From positions 3,224,001 to 3,288,000 of the forward strand of contig NZ_CP058910.1 of the NCBI RefSeq assembly GCF_013415885.1: DNA of 64,000 nucleotides, written 5' to 3'. Both the position numbers and the translations under genes were made by a program. Of this stretch, positions 9,860 through 17,984 are shown one piece after another (positions within the stretch are counted from its first letter, which is position 1; each line of letters starts with the position of its first letter). Source of the stretch: Halosimplex rubrum. GTDB lineage: Archaea; Halobacteriota; Halobacteria; Halobacteriales; Haloarculaceae. The notes beneath the pieces were generated by a model. That model ran no database searches, was not told the origin of the DNA, and saw nothing but the letters and a program-made list of their open reading frames with translations.

Positions 9860-10729
9860 ATGGACCGTCGACAGTTTCTCGCGGCCGGCTTCGCGGTGAG
9901 TTCGCTCGCTATCGCCGGCTGTGGGAGCGACGACGACTCCGGCGGCACAGATGCCGGCGGTGACGGGACGGCGACGCCCACGTCAGGGGGGCAGTCCGAC
10001 AGCGGGTCCGGCGGAACGGACACGGGGACCCCCACTTCGGCCCCGGTCGACACCTCCACGACGGGCCACACCGAAACCGCGGCCGACACTCCCACGGCCA
10101 GCCCCACCGAGACGCCGACCGACAGCCCGACCCCGACGAACAGTCCGACACCGACGGCGACTCCCTCCCCGACGCCGACGGCGACACCGGTCCCGGCCCA
10201 GTCGTTCAGCGGGTCGGGCCAGGAGGTACGGGACGGCGTCTCGATCATCGGCGGGTTGACCGTCGTCGAGGCCAGTTACTCCGGGTCTGGTAACTTCGTC
10301 GTCACGCTGGTCCCCGAGGAGGGCGAGTTCGACACGATCGCGGTGAATTCGATCGGCAGCTACGACGGGGCGACTGCGCAGTTGGTCAGCGCCGGCTCTT
10401 ACCAGTTGGACGTGGACGCCGAGAGCGATTGGGACGTCTCGATTCGCCAGCCCCGTCCGAACTCGGGCGAGTCGGTGCCGGTGTCGCTCGATGGCGACGG
10501 ACCCGGCGTCTACGGCCCCTTCGAGTTCCCCGACGGCCCCTACACTGCGGCGGGGAGCCACGACGGGCAGAGCAACTACATCGTCGAGGTCGTCCCGCTG
10601 GAGGGGATCGCACCGACGGTCGTGTTCAACGAGATCGGGCGTTTCGAGGGGGAGACGACGTTTCGGCCGCCGGCACTGGGGTACGTGAGTGTGACCGCCG
10701 ACGGGTCGTGGACGTTGGAGATGGAATGA
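9860..10729 (+). CDS. Secreted lipoprotein with a Thr/Pro linker and two repeated domains
   Basis: The N-terminus has twin arginines (MDRRQFLAAGF) and a lipobox SLAIAGC with Cys near residue 21, so the 289-residue protein is probably exported by Tat and anchored by a lipid. Residues 22-115 form a low-complexity Asp/Gly then Thr/Pro/Ser linker, likely glycosylated. Residues 116-200 and 205-289 are two copies of one beta-rich domain: FVVTLVPEEGEFDTIAVNSIG matches YIVEVVPLEGIAPTVVFNEIG in the second. Each ends in a (D/G)W-containing strand. The function is unknown; the design suggests an extracellular binding or wall protein. It lies just upstream of a tRNA on the other strand. Confidence 0.85.
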   Translation: MDRRQFLAAGFAVSSLAIAGCGSDDDSGGTDAGGDGTATPTSGGQSDSGSGGTDTGTPTSAPVDTSTTGHTETAADTPTASPTETPTDSPTPTNSPTPTATPSPTPTATPVPAQSFSGSGQEVRDGVSIIGGLTVVEASYSGSGNFVVTLVPEEGEFDTIAVNSIGSYDGATAQLVSAGSYQLDVDAESDWDVSIRQPRPNSGESVPVSLDGDGPGVYGPFEFPDGPYTAAGSHDGQSNYIVEVVPLEGIAPTVVFNEIGRFEGETTFRPPALGYVSVTADGSWTLEME

Positions 10730-10742
10730 GAAAAGTGCCTGA

Positions 10743-10816
10743 AGCCAGGGCAGGGATTTGAACCCCGGGAATCTCGATTACAAGTCGAGTGCTTGAACCG
10801 CCCAAGCTCCCCTGGC
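10743..10816 (-). tRNA. tRNA-Thr (anticodon TGT)
   Basis: The minus strand folds into a full cloverleaf. The acceptor arms are GCCAGGG (10810-10816) and CCCTGGC (10745-10751), the anticodon arm is CTCGA-CTTGTAA-TCGAG with TGT in the loop, and the T arm is CCGGGGTTCAAATCCCTG. TGT reads ACA, a threonine codon. The 3' CCA is not encoded. No intron is seen and there is no integrase beside it. Confidence 0.93.
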
Positions 10817-10827
10817 GCAGATGGGGA

Positions 10828-11310
10828 TTACTCGCCCTCCTTTGAGTGGGTATCGGTTTCCAGCGGTTTCTCCAGCTGGACGCGGTGGGTGTCGTAGCCG
10901 TGGCGACGGTAGAACCGCCGGGCGGCGAGGTTGTCCGCCATCGCCTCCAGCGTGACCGTGTCGGCGCCCAGCTCGTCGAGTCGCGCCTCGGCGGTTTCCA
11001 GCAGCTCCGTGCCGACCCCCCCGTCGCGCCGCCCGGGGACGACGTAGAGGTTCTCGACGACGCCCTGGGTCACGTCCATCTCGTAGCTGCCGCGGTCGAG
11101 CGTGAACATGACGAACCCGACGATCTCGCCGTCGTCGGTGGCGACGACGAGGCGGTCGGTGACGGCGTGGCGGGCCAGCTCGTCGGCGACCGAACTCCTG
11201 TTGCGCTCGGCGAGGACGTGCGAGTCGTGCTGGGTCTGCTCGTCGGCCAGATCGACCCACAGGTCGGTGACGCGCTCGGCGTGGGCGACCGTGGCGAGTT
11301 CGATCTCCAT
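10828..11310 (-). CDS. GNAT family N-acetyltransferase
   Basis: A 160-residue protein of normal GNAT length. Motif A is VENLYVVPGRRDGGVGTELLETAE, in which RRDGGVG forms the acetyl-CoA pyrophosphate loop, and motif B is NLAARRFYRRHGYDTHRVQLEK. The N-terminal strand MEIELATVAHAERVTDLW is typical. The acceptor substrate cannot be predicted. The stop lies 12 bases from the tRNA-Thr on the same strand, so the tRNA could be read through from this gene or have its own promoter. Confidence 0.88.
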   Translation of the reverse strand: MEIELATVAHAERVTDLWVDLADEQTQHDSHVLAERNRSSVADELARHAVTDRLVVATDDGEIVGFVMFTLDRGSYEMDVTQGVVENLYVVPGRRDGGVGTELLETAEARLDELGADTVTLEAMADNLAARRFYRRHGYDTHRVQLEKPLETDTHSKEGE

Positions 11311-11493
11311 TCGGTGGCCGGGTTGTGGAGGGCGACCGACTAAGCTTTTCGGCCGGCAGGCGTCGAAGCGGCTTCCCTCCTCGGCGTCTCCACTCCCTGA
11401 GATGTGTGTTCACCGAGCACGCGATTCGGTGCCGGGGGTCGGGTCGGAGCCGGGGAGTCGCGGGGTCGGGCTCGCCCCACGAGTGCGTCGGGG

Positions 11494-12087
11494 TCAGATG
11501 TCCCGGCAGTCCGGGCAGAGCAGCTGTCCGTTGAACGGCGAGAGCTCCCGCGAGAGCGACCCGCAGGCCTCGCACAGCGACTGGTCGTCGAACCGGGATC
11601 CGTCGCTCCGGCGCGTCTCCGGCGTCTCGGCGGCCGGTTCGCCCCGCCCTTCGGTGACGCCGGCGACCGCCCGGTCGGGCTCGGCCATCGCGGCCCCGTT
11701 CGCCGTCCGGGCGAACGGCGAGGCGGTCAACAGGTCCTGCTCGGTCAGCACGCCGAGGGGTTCGCTCCCGTCGGAGACGAGGACCCGCTCGGTCGACCCC
11801 GCCGAGAGCTCGTCGGCCGCCTCGCCGATCGTCGCCTCGGGCGAGATCGTGGGCAGCGCGTCGGTCATCGCCTCCGACACGCTGGTCGATGCGCCCCCGG
11901 CGTCGACGAACGCCGCGAGGGCGTCCCGTTCCGTGACGACCCCGACCGGGTCCGCTCCCCGCAGGACGACGGCGCTGTCGACCCCCTCCTCCAGCATCAA
12001 CTCGGCCGTCTCACCGAGGTCGTCGCCCTCGCTGACGCCGACGAACTCGCGGTCCATCACCTCCCGAACGCTCGCGTCTCGTTCCAT
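11494..12087 (-). CDS. CBS-domain protein with C-terminal zinc ribbon
   Basis: A 197-residue protein with two CBS repeats at about residues 5-62 (VVLRGADPVGVVTERD) and 68-122 (RVLVSDGSEPLGVLTEQD), a linker rich in Glu/Thr, and a zinc ribbon with Cys172-Cys175 (CEAC) and Cys191-Cys194 (CPDC). CBS pairs bind adenosine nucleotides and sense energy state. The zinc ribbon suggests contact with nucleic acid or a partner protein. No catalytic domain is attached, so it is likely a stand-alone sensor. It has a gap of about 110 bases to the GTP cyclohydrolase gene. Confidence 0.85.
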   Translation of the reverse strand: MERDASVREVMDREFVGVSEGDDLGETAELMLEEGVDSAVVLRGADPVGVVTERDALAAFVDAGGASTSVSEAMTDALPTISPEATIGEAADELSAGSTERVLVSDGSEPLGVLTEQDLLTASPFARTANGAAMAEPDRAVAGVTEGRGEPAAETPETRRSDGSRFDDQSLCEACGSLSRELSPFNGQLLCPDCRDI

Positions 12088-12198
12088 GTGCGGACGTTTA
12101 CCACACTGCGTCTAAAAGCTACCTGCACCACGCTTAAGACGGCGCGCGGTGTACTTTTCGGGTCGCAACTATCCGCCGGGAGGGGCCGGACGGACCGG

Positions 12199-12987
12199 TC
12201 ACGCCGAGCGATCGGCCTCGCCGGTCGCCCAGTCGACGCGCACGTCGTCGCCGGTCGCGCGGCACTCTTCGAGGGCGTGCTTGGCGGCCATGCCCGCGTC
12301 CTGAGCGACGCGGCCGCGGCCGACGCCGACCTTGAGTTCCACGTCGACCGCGTCGCGGACGTGGTCGACCGCGTCCTGATACTCGGCGGGACCCATGTCG
12401 GAGCAGACGGCGATGACGTTGTCGCCGCCGACGAAAAAGGAGAGCGAGTCGTAGGTGCGGCGCATGTAGCGCATCAGCTCGGCGTAGCCCTGTTCGATCC
12501 GAATGAACGTGTCGAACTCGTTGAGCCGGTCGGTGTACTTGCCGGTCGCGTCGTTCACGTCGAAGTGGGCGATCTGGAGGTCCTCCTCGGTCCGGAACTC
12601 CTCGTCGATGGTACGCCCGCGCAGGATCTCCCTGCGGGACTTGTCCTGTGCGCTCCCGGCCTCCTGCAGCGCCTCCGTGGCGGTGCCGAGCGCTTCCGCC
12701 GGGGTCGTCCCGGTGGCGACGCTGAGGCTCATCGTGACGGGGTAGCGGTTGCCGACCGATTCCTGGACGAGGGCGTGGTCGTCCTCGTCGAGCCCGTTGG
12801 TGACGGCGATCATGTTGTCGAACCGCGAGAAGAAGACGTAGCCGCCGCGGTTGCCGACCAGCTGCGAGAGGTCGGCGTACAGCCGCGACTGCAGCGTCTG
12901 GAGGTCGACCTCCCGCCGGGGTTCGGGCGTGACGGTCCAGGGACCGTAGTTGTCGATCTGGACGTGCGTTACCTGCGTGTTCGTCAC
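12199..12987 (-). CDS. gch3: GTP cyclohydrolase III
   Basis: This 262-residue protein matches the archaeal GTP cyclohydrolase III family, whose two halves each resemble a nucleotidyl-cyclase/GGDEF fold. The motifs are VFFSRFDNMIAVTNG in the N-terminal half and FVGGDNVIAVCSDMG in the C-terminal half, where the GGDN residues bind metal and GTP. The start MTNTQVTHVQIDNYGPWT is conserved. The enzyme turns GTP into a formamidopyrimidine nucleotide, the first step of archaeal riboflavin/F420 precursor synthesis. There are no other riboflavin genes nearby. Confidence 0.9.
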   Translation of the reverse strand: MTNTQVTHVQIDNYGPWTVTPEPRREVDLQTLQSRLYADLSQLVGNRGGYVFFSRFDNMIAVTNGLDEDDHALVQESVGNRYPVTMSLSVATGTTPAEALGTATEALQEAGSAQDKSRREILRGRTIDEEFRTEEDLQIAHFDVNDATGKYTDRLNEFDTFIRIEQGYAELMRYMRRTYDSLSFFVGGDNVIAVCSDMGPAEYQDAVDHVRDAVDVELKVGVGRGRVAQDAGMAAKHALEECRATGDDVRVDWATGEADRSA

Positions 12988-13124
12988 AGTACCCGGCGGT
13001 TAGGAAGCTGCCTGTATTGTTCTTTCCGTTCGGTCACCCGCGTGCGGCGGTCGTCGACCAGTGGACTCCCCAGCCGGTCCGGCCCCCGGCCCGGTCCCGG
13101 TGGTCCACCACCGCCGCGGTGCGG

Positions 13125-13556
13125 TCACCGCGGCGCCGAGGGGTCGTCGACGCGGTCGCTCGCCTCGCCGGCGTCGTCGCCGAGCAGTCGCGGGTCGTCG
13201 GTCGCCAGCTCGACGGTCCCCACCAGCGAGTCGTACCGGACGACGCCGGTCGCGGTCAGCTTCGGGAGGTGGCGCTGGAACAGGTCCGACCGGGCCGCCT
13301 CGACGGCGTCGTCCGGTACCGCGTCGGCCGGCTCGTCGCGCTCCACGGCGACCACGCGCCGCGCCAGGTCCGTGACGGGCATCGCGTCGCCTCGCTCGGC
13401 GAGACGGTCCAGCGCCCGTCGGCACCGCCCGCTCGCGCGCAGGTCCGTGACCGCCGACGCGGGGAGGCGTACGTTCCCCGAATCCCTCCGCTCTCCCCCG
13501 TCCGTCGCCGGTGTTCGCCCCTCGGTGCCCCCGTCGGCGCCGTCGGATCGTGTCAT
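13125..13556 (-). CDS. DUF7344-like winged-helix protein
   Basis: A 143-residue protein. After a charged disordered stretch of about 45 residues it has a compact HTH-like domain: CRRALDRLAERGDAMPVTDLA, then DLFQRHLPKLTATGVVRYD and VELATDDPRL. The pattern of a repressed marker helix, recognition helix and wing is that of the haloarchaeal DUF7344/ArsR-like family, thought to be transcription regulators. The start at the ATG at 13556 (MTRSDGAD) was preferred over 13619. It is divergent from the nucleotidyltransferase gene. No ligand-binding part is seen. Confidence 0.72.
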   Translation of the reverse strand: MTRSDGADGGTEGRTPATDGGERRDSGNVRLPASAVTDLRASGRCRRALDRLAERGDAMPVTDLARRVVAVERDEPADAVPDDAVEAARSDLFQRHLPKLTATGVVRYDSLVGTVELATDDPRLLGDDAGEASDRVDDPSAPR

Positions 13557-13758
13557 GATCGCTCGGTCGTCAACGTACGCGCCGCCCGCTTTAGTATGTG
13601 TCGCGGTATCACACCACACTGTCGTGCGTCGATGGGGCGGGAACGGCGGGGCGGCGGGTGAGACGGTCCGGACACGTCGTTATGCGGCGCCTGAACCGGT
13701 GTGTCACCGCTGTACGTTGCGGTACCACTATGGGCCGTCCGGGCGAGCGATGGGGTAC

Positions 13759-14943
13759 ATGCAAGTCGTCCTGCTGACGGCCGGGGAGGGAACCCGGATG
13801 CGTCCCCTGACGGAGTCGCTGCCCAAGCCGATGCTGCCGGTCGCCGACCGGCCGCTGGTCGCCCACGCGGCCGACGCAGCCGTCGACGCCGGGGCCTCGG
13901 AGCTGATCCTCGTCGTCGGCTACGAGGCTCAGGCGGTCAGGGAGTACTTCGGCGACGAGTACCGCGGCGTCCCCGTCGAGTACGCCGTCCAGGCGGAGCA
14001 GCTCGGGACCGCCCACGCCGTCGACTGCGCGAGCGACCACCTCGACGGGCCGTTCGTCGTCCTCAACGGCGACGACCTCTACGACCGCGCGAGCGTCGAC
14101 GCCCTGTTCTCGGCCGACGGCCCGGCGGTCGGTACCTACCGCGTCGACGACCCGACGAGCTACGGCGTCTTCGAGGTGGACGGCGGCGTCGTCACCGGCA
14201 TCATCGAGAAGCCGAGCGACCCGCCGACCGACCTCGTGAACGTCGGCGCCTACCGCTTCCCCGCCGAGGCTCGTGAGTGGCTCGACGTCCCGATGAGCGA
14301 GCGCGGCGAGCACGAGATCACGGACGTGCTCTCGAGAGTGATCGACGAGCGCTCGGTCAGAACCGTCGAGGTCGACCGCTGGCTGGGCTGCGGTCGCCCC
14401 TGGGAACTGCTGGAGGCCAACGAGTGGAAACTCTCCGAGCTCGACCGCGACCTGCGGGGGGAGGTCCACGAGTCGGCCGACCTCCGCGGGGACGTGGTCG
14501 TCGAGGCGGGCGCGACCGTCGACGCCGGCGTCGTCGTCGAGGGGCCGGCGCTGATCGCCGAGGGAGCCGAACTCGGGCCCAACGCCTACGTCCGCGGCGC
14601 GACGCTGCTGGCGGCGGACACCCACGTCGGCAACGCGGTCGAGATCAAAAACAGCGTGATAATGGCGGGGACGCACGTCCCGCACCACTCCTACGTCGGC
14701 GACAGCGTGCTGGGCCGGGACGTGAACTTCGGGGCGGGGACGAAGGTGGCGAACCTTCGCCACGACGGCGGCGACGTATATTTCACCGTCAAGGGCGACC
14801 GCATCTCGACCGGCCGGCGGAAGTTCGGCGTCGTCGCCGGAGACGGCGCCAAGACCGGCATCAACACGAGCCTCAATCCCGGCGTGAAACTCTCCGCGGG
14901 CGCGACCACCGCGCCCGGCGAGTCGGTCACCCGCGACCGCTGA
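13759..14943 (+). CDS. GlmU-like sugar-1-phosphate nucleotidyltransferase with left-handed beta-helix
   Basis: The 394-residue protein begins with the nucleotide-binding signature LTAGEGTRMRPLTESLPKP, with FVVLNGDDLYD near residue 98 as the metal-binding Asp and IIEKPSDPPTDLVNVGAYRF behind it. Residues about 235-390 form hexapeptide repeats of a left-handed beta helix (AGATVDAGVVVEGPAL, NFGAGTKVANLRHDG). The layout is that of the archaeal bifunctional GlmU/Sugar-1-P transferase group, making UDP- or dTDP-activated sugars for glycans. The acetyltransferase half may or may not be active. I use the ATG at 13759; one at 13750 adds three residues. It stands alone. Confidence 0.85.
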   Translation: MQVVLLTAGEGTRMRPLTESLPKPMLPVADRPLVAHAADAAVDAGASELILVVGYEAQAVREYFGDEYRGVPVEYAVQAEQLGTAHAVDCASDHLDGPFVVLNGDDLYDRASVDALFSADGPAVGTYRVDDPTSYGVFEVDGGVVTGIIEKPSDPPTDLVNVGAYRFPAEAREWLDVPMSERGEHEITDVLSRVIDERSVRTVEVDRWLGCGRPWELLEANEWKLSELDRDLRGEVHESADLRGDVVVEAGATVDAGVVVEGPALIAEGAELGPNAYVRGATLLAADTHVGNAVEIKNSVIMAGTHVPHHSYVGDSVLGRDVNFGAGTKVANLRHDGGDVYFTVKGDRISTGRRKFGVVAGDGAKTGINTSLNPGVKLSAGATTAPGESVTRDR

Positions 14944-15008
14944 GCGGGGTAGTCGGGTCGGCGTCGATGTATGCGGTTAAGTGGGTCCGTACATACGACT
15001 CGGACACG

Positions 15009-15191
15009 ATGGTGGATACCACGTCCGATCTCAACGAAGACGTATCCGAGGAGGAGGCGCCGACGTGCGCCGTCTGCGGCGCGGCGCTGGTACAGGACCC
15101 CGACCACAGGGTCGTCACGCGCGTCGACGACGGTCAGGTGGAGACGACACACTTCTGTAGCGACGCCCACCGCGAGGAGTGGACCGGCTGA
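15009..15191 (+). CDS. Small DUF7576-like zinc protein
   Basis: A 60-residue protein. After an acidic head of about 18 residues it has a CxxC knuckle (TCAVCGAAL) and a later HFCSDAHREEW segment, giving three Cys plus two His for a zinc site like a TRASH/MYM-type knuckle. These small proteins are widespread in haloarchaea and have no known role. The start is the ATG at 15009; the upstream frame opens earlier but is a continuation of the opposite-phase frame. Confidence 0.75.
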   Translation: MVDTTSDLNEDVSEEEAPTCAVCGAALVQDPDHRVVTRVDDGQVETTHFCSDAHREEWTG

Positions 15192-15252
15192 CGGCGGAAA
15201 GTGTCAGGTTCTATTATAAAACCCTAAATCGGGTACCCGCCAACTGCGATAC

Positions 15253-15792
15253 ATGGTCAGAGGGGGGGTAGCGACCGTGCTGGTCGTCGACGACGACGAG
15301 GCGGTCGCGGACGTGTACGCGAGTCAACTCAGCGAGTCCTACGACGTGTTGACCGCGTACGACGGGGAGTCGGCGCTCGAACAGGTGACCGAGGACGTGG
15401 ACGTGGTCCTCCTGGACCGACGGATGCACGGCCTCTCGGGCCGGGAGGTCCTCGAACGCATCAGGGGGAGAGACATCGACTGCGGCGTCGTGATGGTCAC
15501 CGCCGTCGACCCCGGCTTCGACATCGTCGACATGGGCTTCGACGACTACCTGCTCAAACCGGTCGAGGGCGCGGAGCTGCAGTCGGTGGTCGCGGAGACC
15601 GTCAACCGACTCGACAAACGCGCCGTCGTCCGGGAGTACCACGCCCTCTCGGCGAAGGTCGCCACGCTGCGCGTCGAGAAGAACCCCGCCGAACTCGAGG
15701 ACAGCGACGAGTACCAGCGACTGCTCGACCGACTCGACGACCTCGAAGCCCGGATCGAGGCGGGCGGCGACGGCGCCCGGTCGGACGACTGA
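15253..15792 (+). CDS. HalX-type response regulator
   Basis: A 179-residue protein. Residues 8-120 are a receiver domain: acidic pair in VVDDDEAVAD (Asp13-Asp14), phospho-acceptor Asp55 in VVLLDRRM, and Lys102 in YLLKPVEG. The C-terminal ~60 residues (REYHALSAKVATLRVEKN and a helical tail) are the haloarchaeal HalX domain, of unknown function, without a DNA-binding motif. No histidine kinase is adjacent, so its partner is elsewhere. A TATA-like TATTATAAAA lies at 15213-15222, 31-40 bases upstream of the start. Confidence 0.92.
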   Translation: MVRGGVATVLVVDDDEAVADVYASQLSESYDVLTAYDGESALEQVTEDVDVVLLDRRMHGLSGREVLERIRGRDIDCGVVMVTAVDPGFDIVDMGFDDYLLKPVEGAELQSVVAETVNRLDKRAVVREYHALSAKVATLRVEKNPAELEDSDEYQRLLDRLDDLEARIEAGGDGARSDD

Positions 15793-15936
15793 CACGGGGA
15801 CCGGTCGGTTTCTCGGAGGCGTGTCGGCGAAAAGACGTTCCGCAGGGGCGACTCGGCGCCCCAGCCGTTCCGGAGAGCCGAACACCTCGCCGGCGTTTCC
15901 TCCACACTTTAGTAGAGGCCGCAAGTAGCCGCCGAT

Positions 15937-17178
15937 ATGGGACGAGACTACAGAGACCTCCACGACCCGAACGCGGAGTACACGATGCGGGAACTGTCGG
16001 CGGAGACGATGGGCGCCAACGCGAAGCGCGGTGGCGGCCGGGACGTGGAGATAACGGACGTACAGACGACGATGGTCGACGGGAACTTCCCGTGGACGCT
16101 CGTCCGTATCTACACCGACGCGGGGCTCGTCGGTACCGGTGAGGCCTACTGGGGCGCGGGGATCCCCGAGCTGATCGAGCGGATGACGCCGTTCCTCATC
16201 GGCGAAAACCCGCTGGACATCGACCGCCTGTACGAACACCTGATCCAGAAGATGTCCGGCGAGGGCTCCGTCGAGGGCGTCACCGTCTCGGCCATCTCCG
16301 GCATCGAGGTCGCGCTGCACGACCTGGCCGGCAAGATCATCGAGGTGCCGGCCTACCAGTTGCTCGGCGGCAAGTACCGCGACCATATGCGGGTCTACTG
16401 CGACTGCCACACCGAGGAAGAGGCCGACCCCGACGCCTGCGCCGACGAGGCCGAACGCGTCGTCGAGGAACTGGGCTACGACGCCCTGAAGTTCGACCTC
16501 GACGTGCCCTCCGGCCACGAGAAGGACCGCGCCAACCGCCACCTCCGCCCGGGCGAGGTCCGGCACAAGGCCGAGATCGTCGAGAAGGTCACCGAGCGCG
16601 TCAAGGACCGCGCGGACGTGGCCTTCGACTGCCACTGGACGTTCTCGGGCAACTCCGCCGAGCGGCTGGCCGAGGCCATCGACGACTACGACGTGTGGTG
16701 GCTCGAGGACCCCGTCCCGCCGGAGAACCTCGAAGTCCAGGAGAAGGTGACCGACTCGACGACGACGCCGATCACCGTCGGCGAGAACCGCTATCGGGTC
16801 ACCGAGCACCGCCGGCTCATCGAAGAGCAGGCCGTCGACATCGTCGCGCCGGACATGCCGAAGATCGGCGGCATGCGCGAGACCCGAAAGATCGCCGACG
16901 TGGCCAACCAGTACTACGTTCCCGTCGCGATGCACAACGTCTCCTCGCCCGTCGGGACGATCGCCAGCGCCCACGTCGGCGCGAGCGTGCCGAACTCCCT
17001 GGCCGTCGAGTACCACTCCTACGAACTCGACTGGTGGGAAGACCTCGTCGAAGAGGAGGGCCTCATCGAGGACGGCTACATGAAGGTCCCCGAAGAGAAC
17101 GGGCTGGGCGTCACGCTCGATCTGGACACCGTCTCCGAGCACATGGTCGAGGGCGAGACGCTGTTTGACGAAGCGTAG
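15937..17178 (+). CDS. gnaD: D-gluconate dehydratase-type enolase-superfamily enzyme
   Basis: This 413-residue protein belongs to the mandelate racemase/muconate lactonizing group of the enolase superfamily. The metal ligands are Asp231 (AFDCHW), Glu257 (WWLEDP) and Glu283 (VGENRY), with a KxD motif at 185-187 and a catalytic His333 (AMHNVSSP). Haloarchaeal members convert gluconate to 2-keto-3-deoxygluconate, the first step of the semi-phosphorylative Entner-Doudoroff route; KDG kinase for the next step is at 43.7 kb. A paralogue at 54.8 kb shares most of its length, so the split between gluconate and xylonate is inferred. A TATA-like CTTTAG lies about 25 bases before the ATG. Confidence 0.8.
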   Translation: MGRDYRDLHDPNAEYTMRELSAETMGANAKRGGGRDVEITDVQTTMVDGNFPWTLVRIYTDAGLVGTGEAYWGAGIPELIERMTPFLIGENPLDIDRLYEHLIQKMSGEGSVEGVTVSAISGIEVALHDLAGKIIEVPAYQLLGGKYRDHMRVYCDCHTEEEADPDACADEAERVVEELGYDALKFDLDVPSGHEKDRANRHLRPGEVRHKAEIVEKVTERVKDRADVAFDCHWTFSGNSAERLAEAIDDYDVWWLEDPVPPENLEVQEKVTDSTTTPITVGENRYRVTEHRRLIEEQAVDIVAPDMPKIGGMRETRKIADVANQYYVPVAMHNVSSPVGTIASAHVGASVPNSLAVEYHSYELDWWEDLVEEEGLIEDGYMKVPEENGLGVTLDLDTVSEHMVEGETLFDEA

Positions 17179-17261
17179 CTGAAGTCAAACTCGAAAATCT
17201 CCGATTTTCGGTGTTCGATCCGGCTCCCTGAGCCGGATCGAACCGGCGGACCTTCGGTCCG
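17163..17261. terminator. Stack of four inverted repeats between convergent genes
   Basis: Directly at the end of gnaD are four stem-loops. GTTTGAC (17163-17169) pairs with GTCAAAC (17184-17190) and spans the stop codon; CGAAAATC (17192-17199) pairs with GATTTTCG (17203-17210); CGATCCGGCT (17216-17225) pairs with AGCCGGATCG (17231-17240); CGGACC (17247-17252) pairs with GGTCCG (17256-17261). They sit between gnaD and the oppositely directed NUDIX gene, so they could end or separate transcription from both sides. No long T run follows. Confidence 0.6.
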
Positions 17262-17308
17262 ACACGTTCGACGAGACGTAAGCCGAGTCTGGGTCGAGTG
17301 GCCGCTTC

Positions 17309-17941
17309 TCAGTCGAGGAAGTACTGGACGAGCGCGTGGTGGCCGGGGGCCACCTCGTCCGGGACCGCGCCGAACCAGTCCAGGTTCGGGTTCGACGCGA
17401 TTGGTCCGGCGCCGGGGCCACCGGGTCCGGCACCGCCGGACGGCGGGCCGCCCGCGGGCGGTCCTTCTCCCTCCGATGAACCCTCGTCGTCGGGGCCGAC
17501 GCCCGGCGGCGGCCCGCCACCGGGACCCATCCCCCCCGAACCGCCCATGGCGGGGATCAGCGAGGCGGCGAACGCGACCGTGTAGCCGACGACGCTCTCG
17601 TCGCCGTCTTCGGTCCGGGTCTCCGTGCGGATCACCAGCTTCGGCTCCTCGATCTGGACGGGGAAGTGCAGCTCGTCCTCGGCCCAGCGGTCGGCGGCGA
17701 CCGCCCAGTCCTCGTCGGCGCCGACCGGGCCGTTCGGGAGCGTCCACCCGTCGACCCACTCGGAGTCGACCAGCAGGAGCCGGTCCTGCTCGTCGGTCAC
17801 CGCGACGACGACGAGCCCGCTCTGGTTCTCGGCGCCCTCGACCGCCTGCTCGAACGCCTCGTCGTCGACGACCTGCTCCTGCTCGCGGAAGTCGACGCCC
17901 GGCTCCTCGCGGAGCGACTCGGGGTCCCTGAGGTTGACCAT
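17309..17941 (-). CDS. NUDIX-fold protein with altered box and Gly/Pro-rich insertion
   Basis: The 210-residue product starts MVNLRDPESLREEPG. Residues about 35-125 look like a NUDIX beta-alpha-beta fold (VVVAVTDEQDRLLLVDSEW, TLPNGPVGADEDWAVAAD). The catalytic box is worn: a normal box has REUxEExGU, while here the text is RWAEDELHF, so the general base and metal ligands are changed. A Gly/Pro/Ser-rich segment of ~45 residues (GGSGGMGPGGGPPPG) splits the fold before the last strand. The protein may bind but not hydrolyse a nucleotide. It is transcribed towards gnaD. Confidence 0.7.
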   Translation of the reverse strand: MVNLRDPESLREEPGVDFREQEQVVDDEAFEQAVEGAENQSGLVVVAVTDEQDRLLLVDSEWVDGWTLPNGPVGADEDWAVAADRWAEDELHFPVQIEEPKLVIRTETRTEDGDESVVGYTVAFAASLIPAMGGSGGMGPGGGPPPGVGPDDEGSSEGEGPPAGGPPSGGAGPGGPGAGPIASNPNLDWFGAVPDEVAPGHHALVQYFLD

Positions 17942-17984
17942 GCCGTTACTCCGGTGGCTCCGGTTGTAAAGACTGGCGCCATCC

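Noticed and set aside
11404-13758. Upstream extension of the nucleotidyltransferase frame
   Set aside because: The frame is open only by GC bias over the opposite-strand CBS and cyclohydrolase genes; the nucleotide-binding start at 13759 is the real N-terminus.
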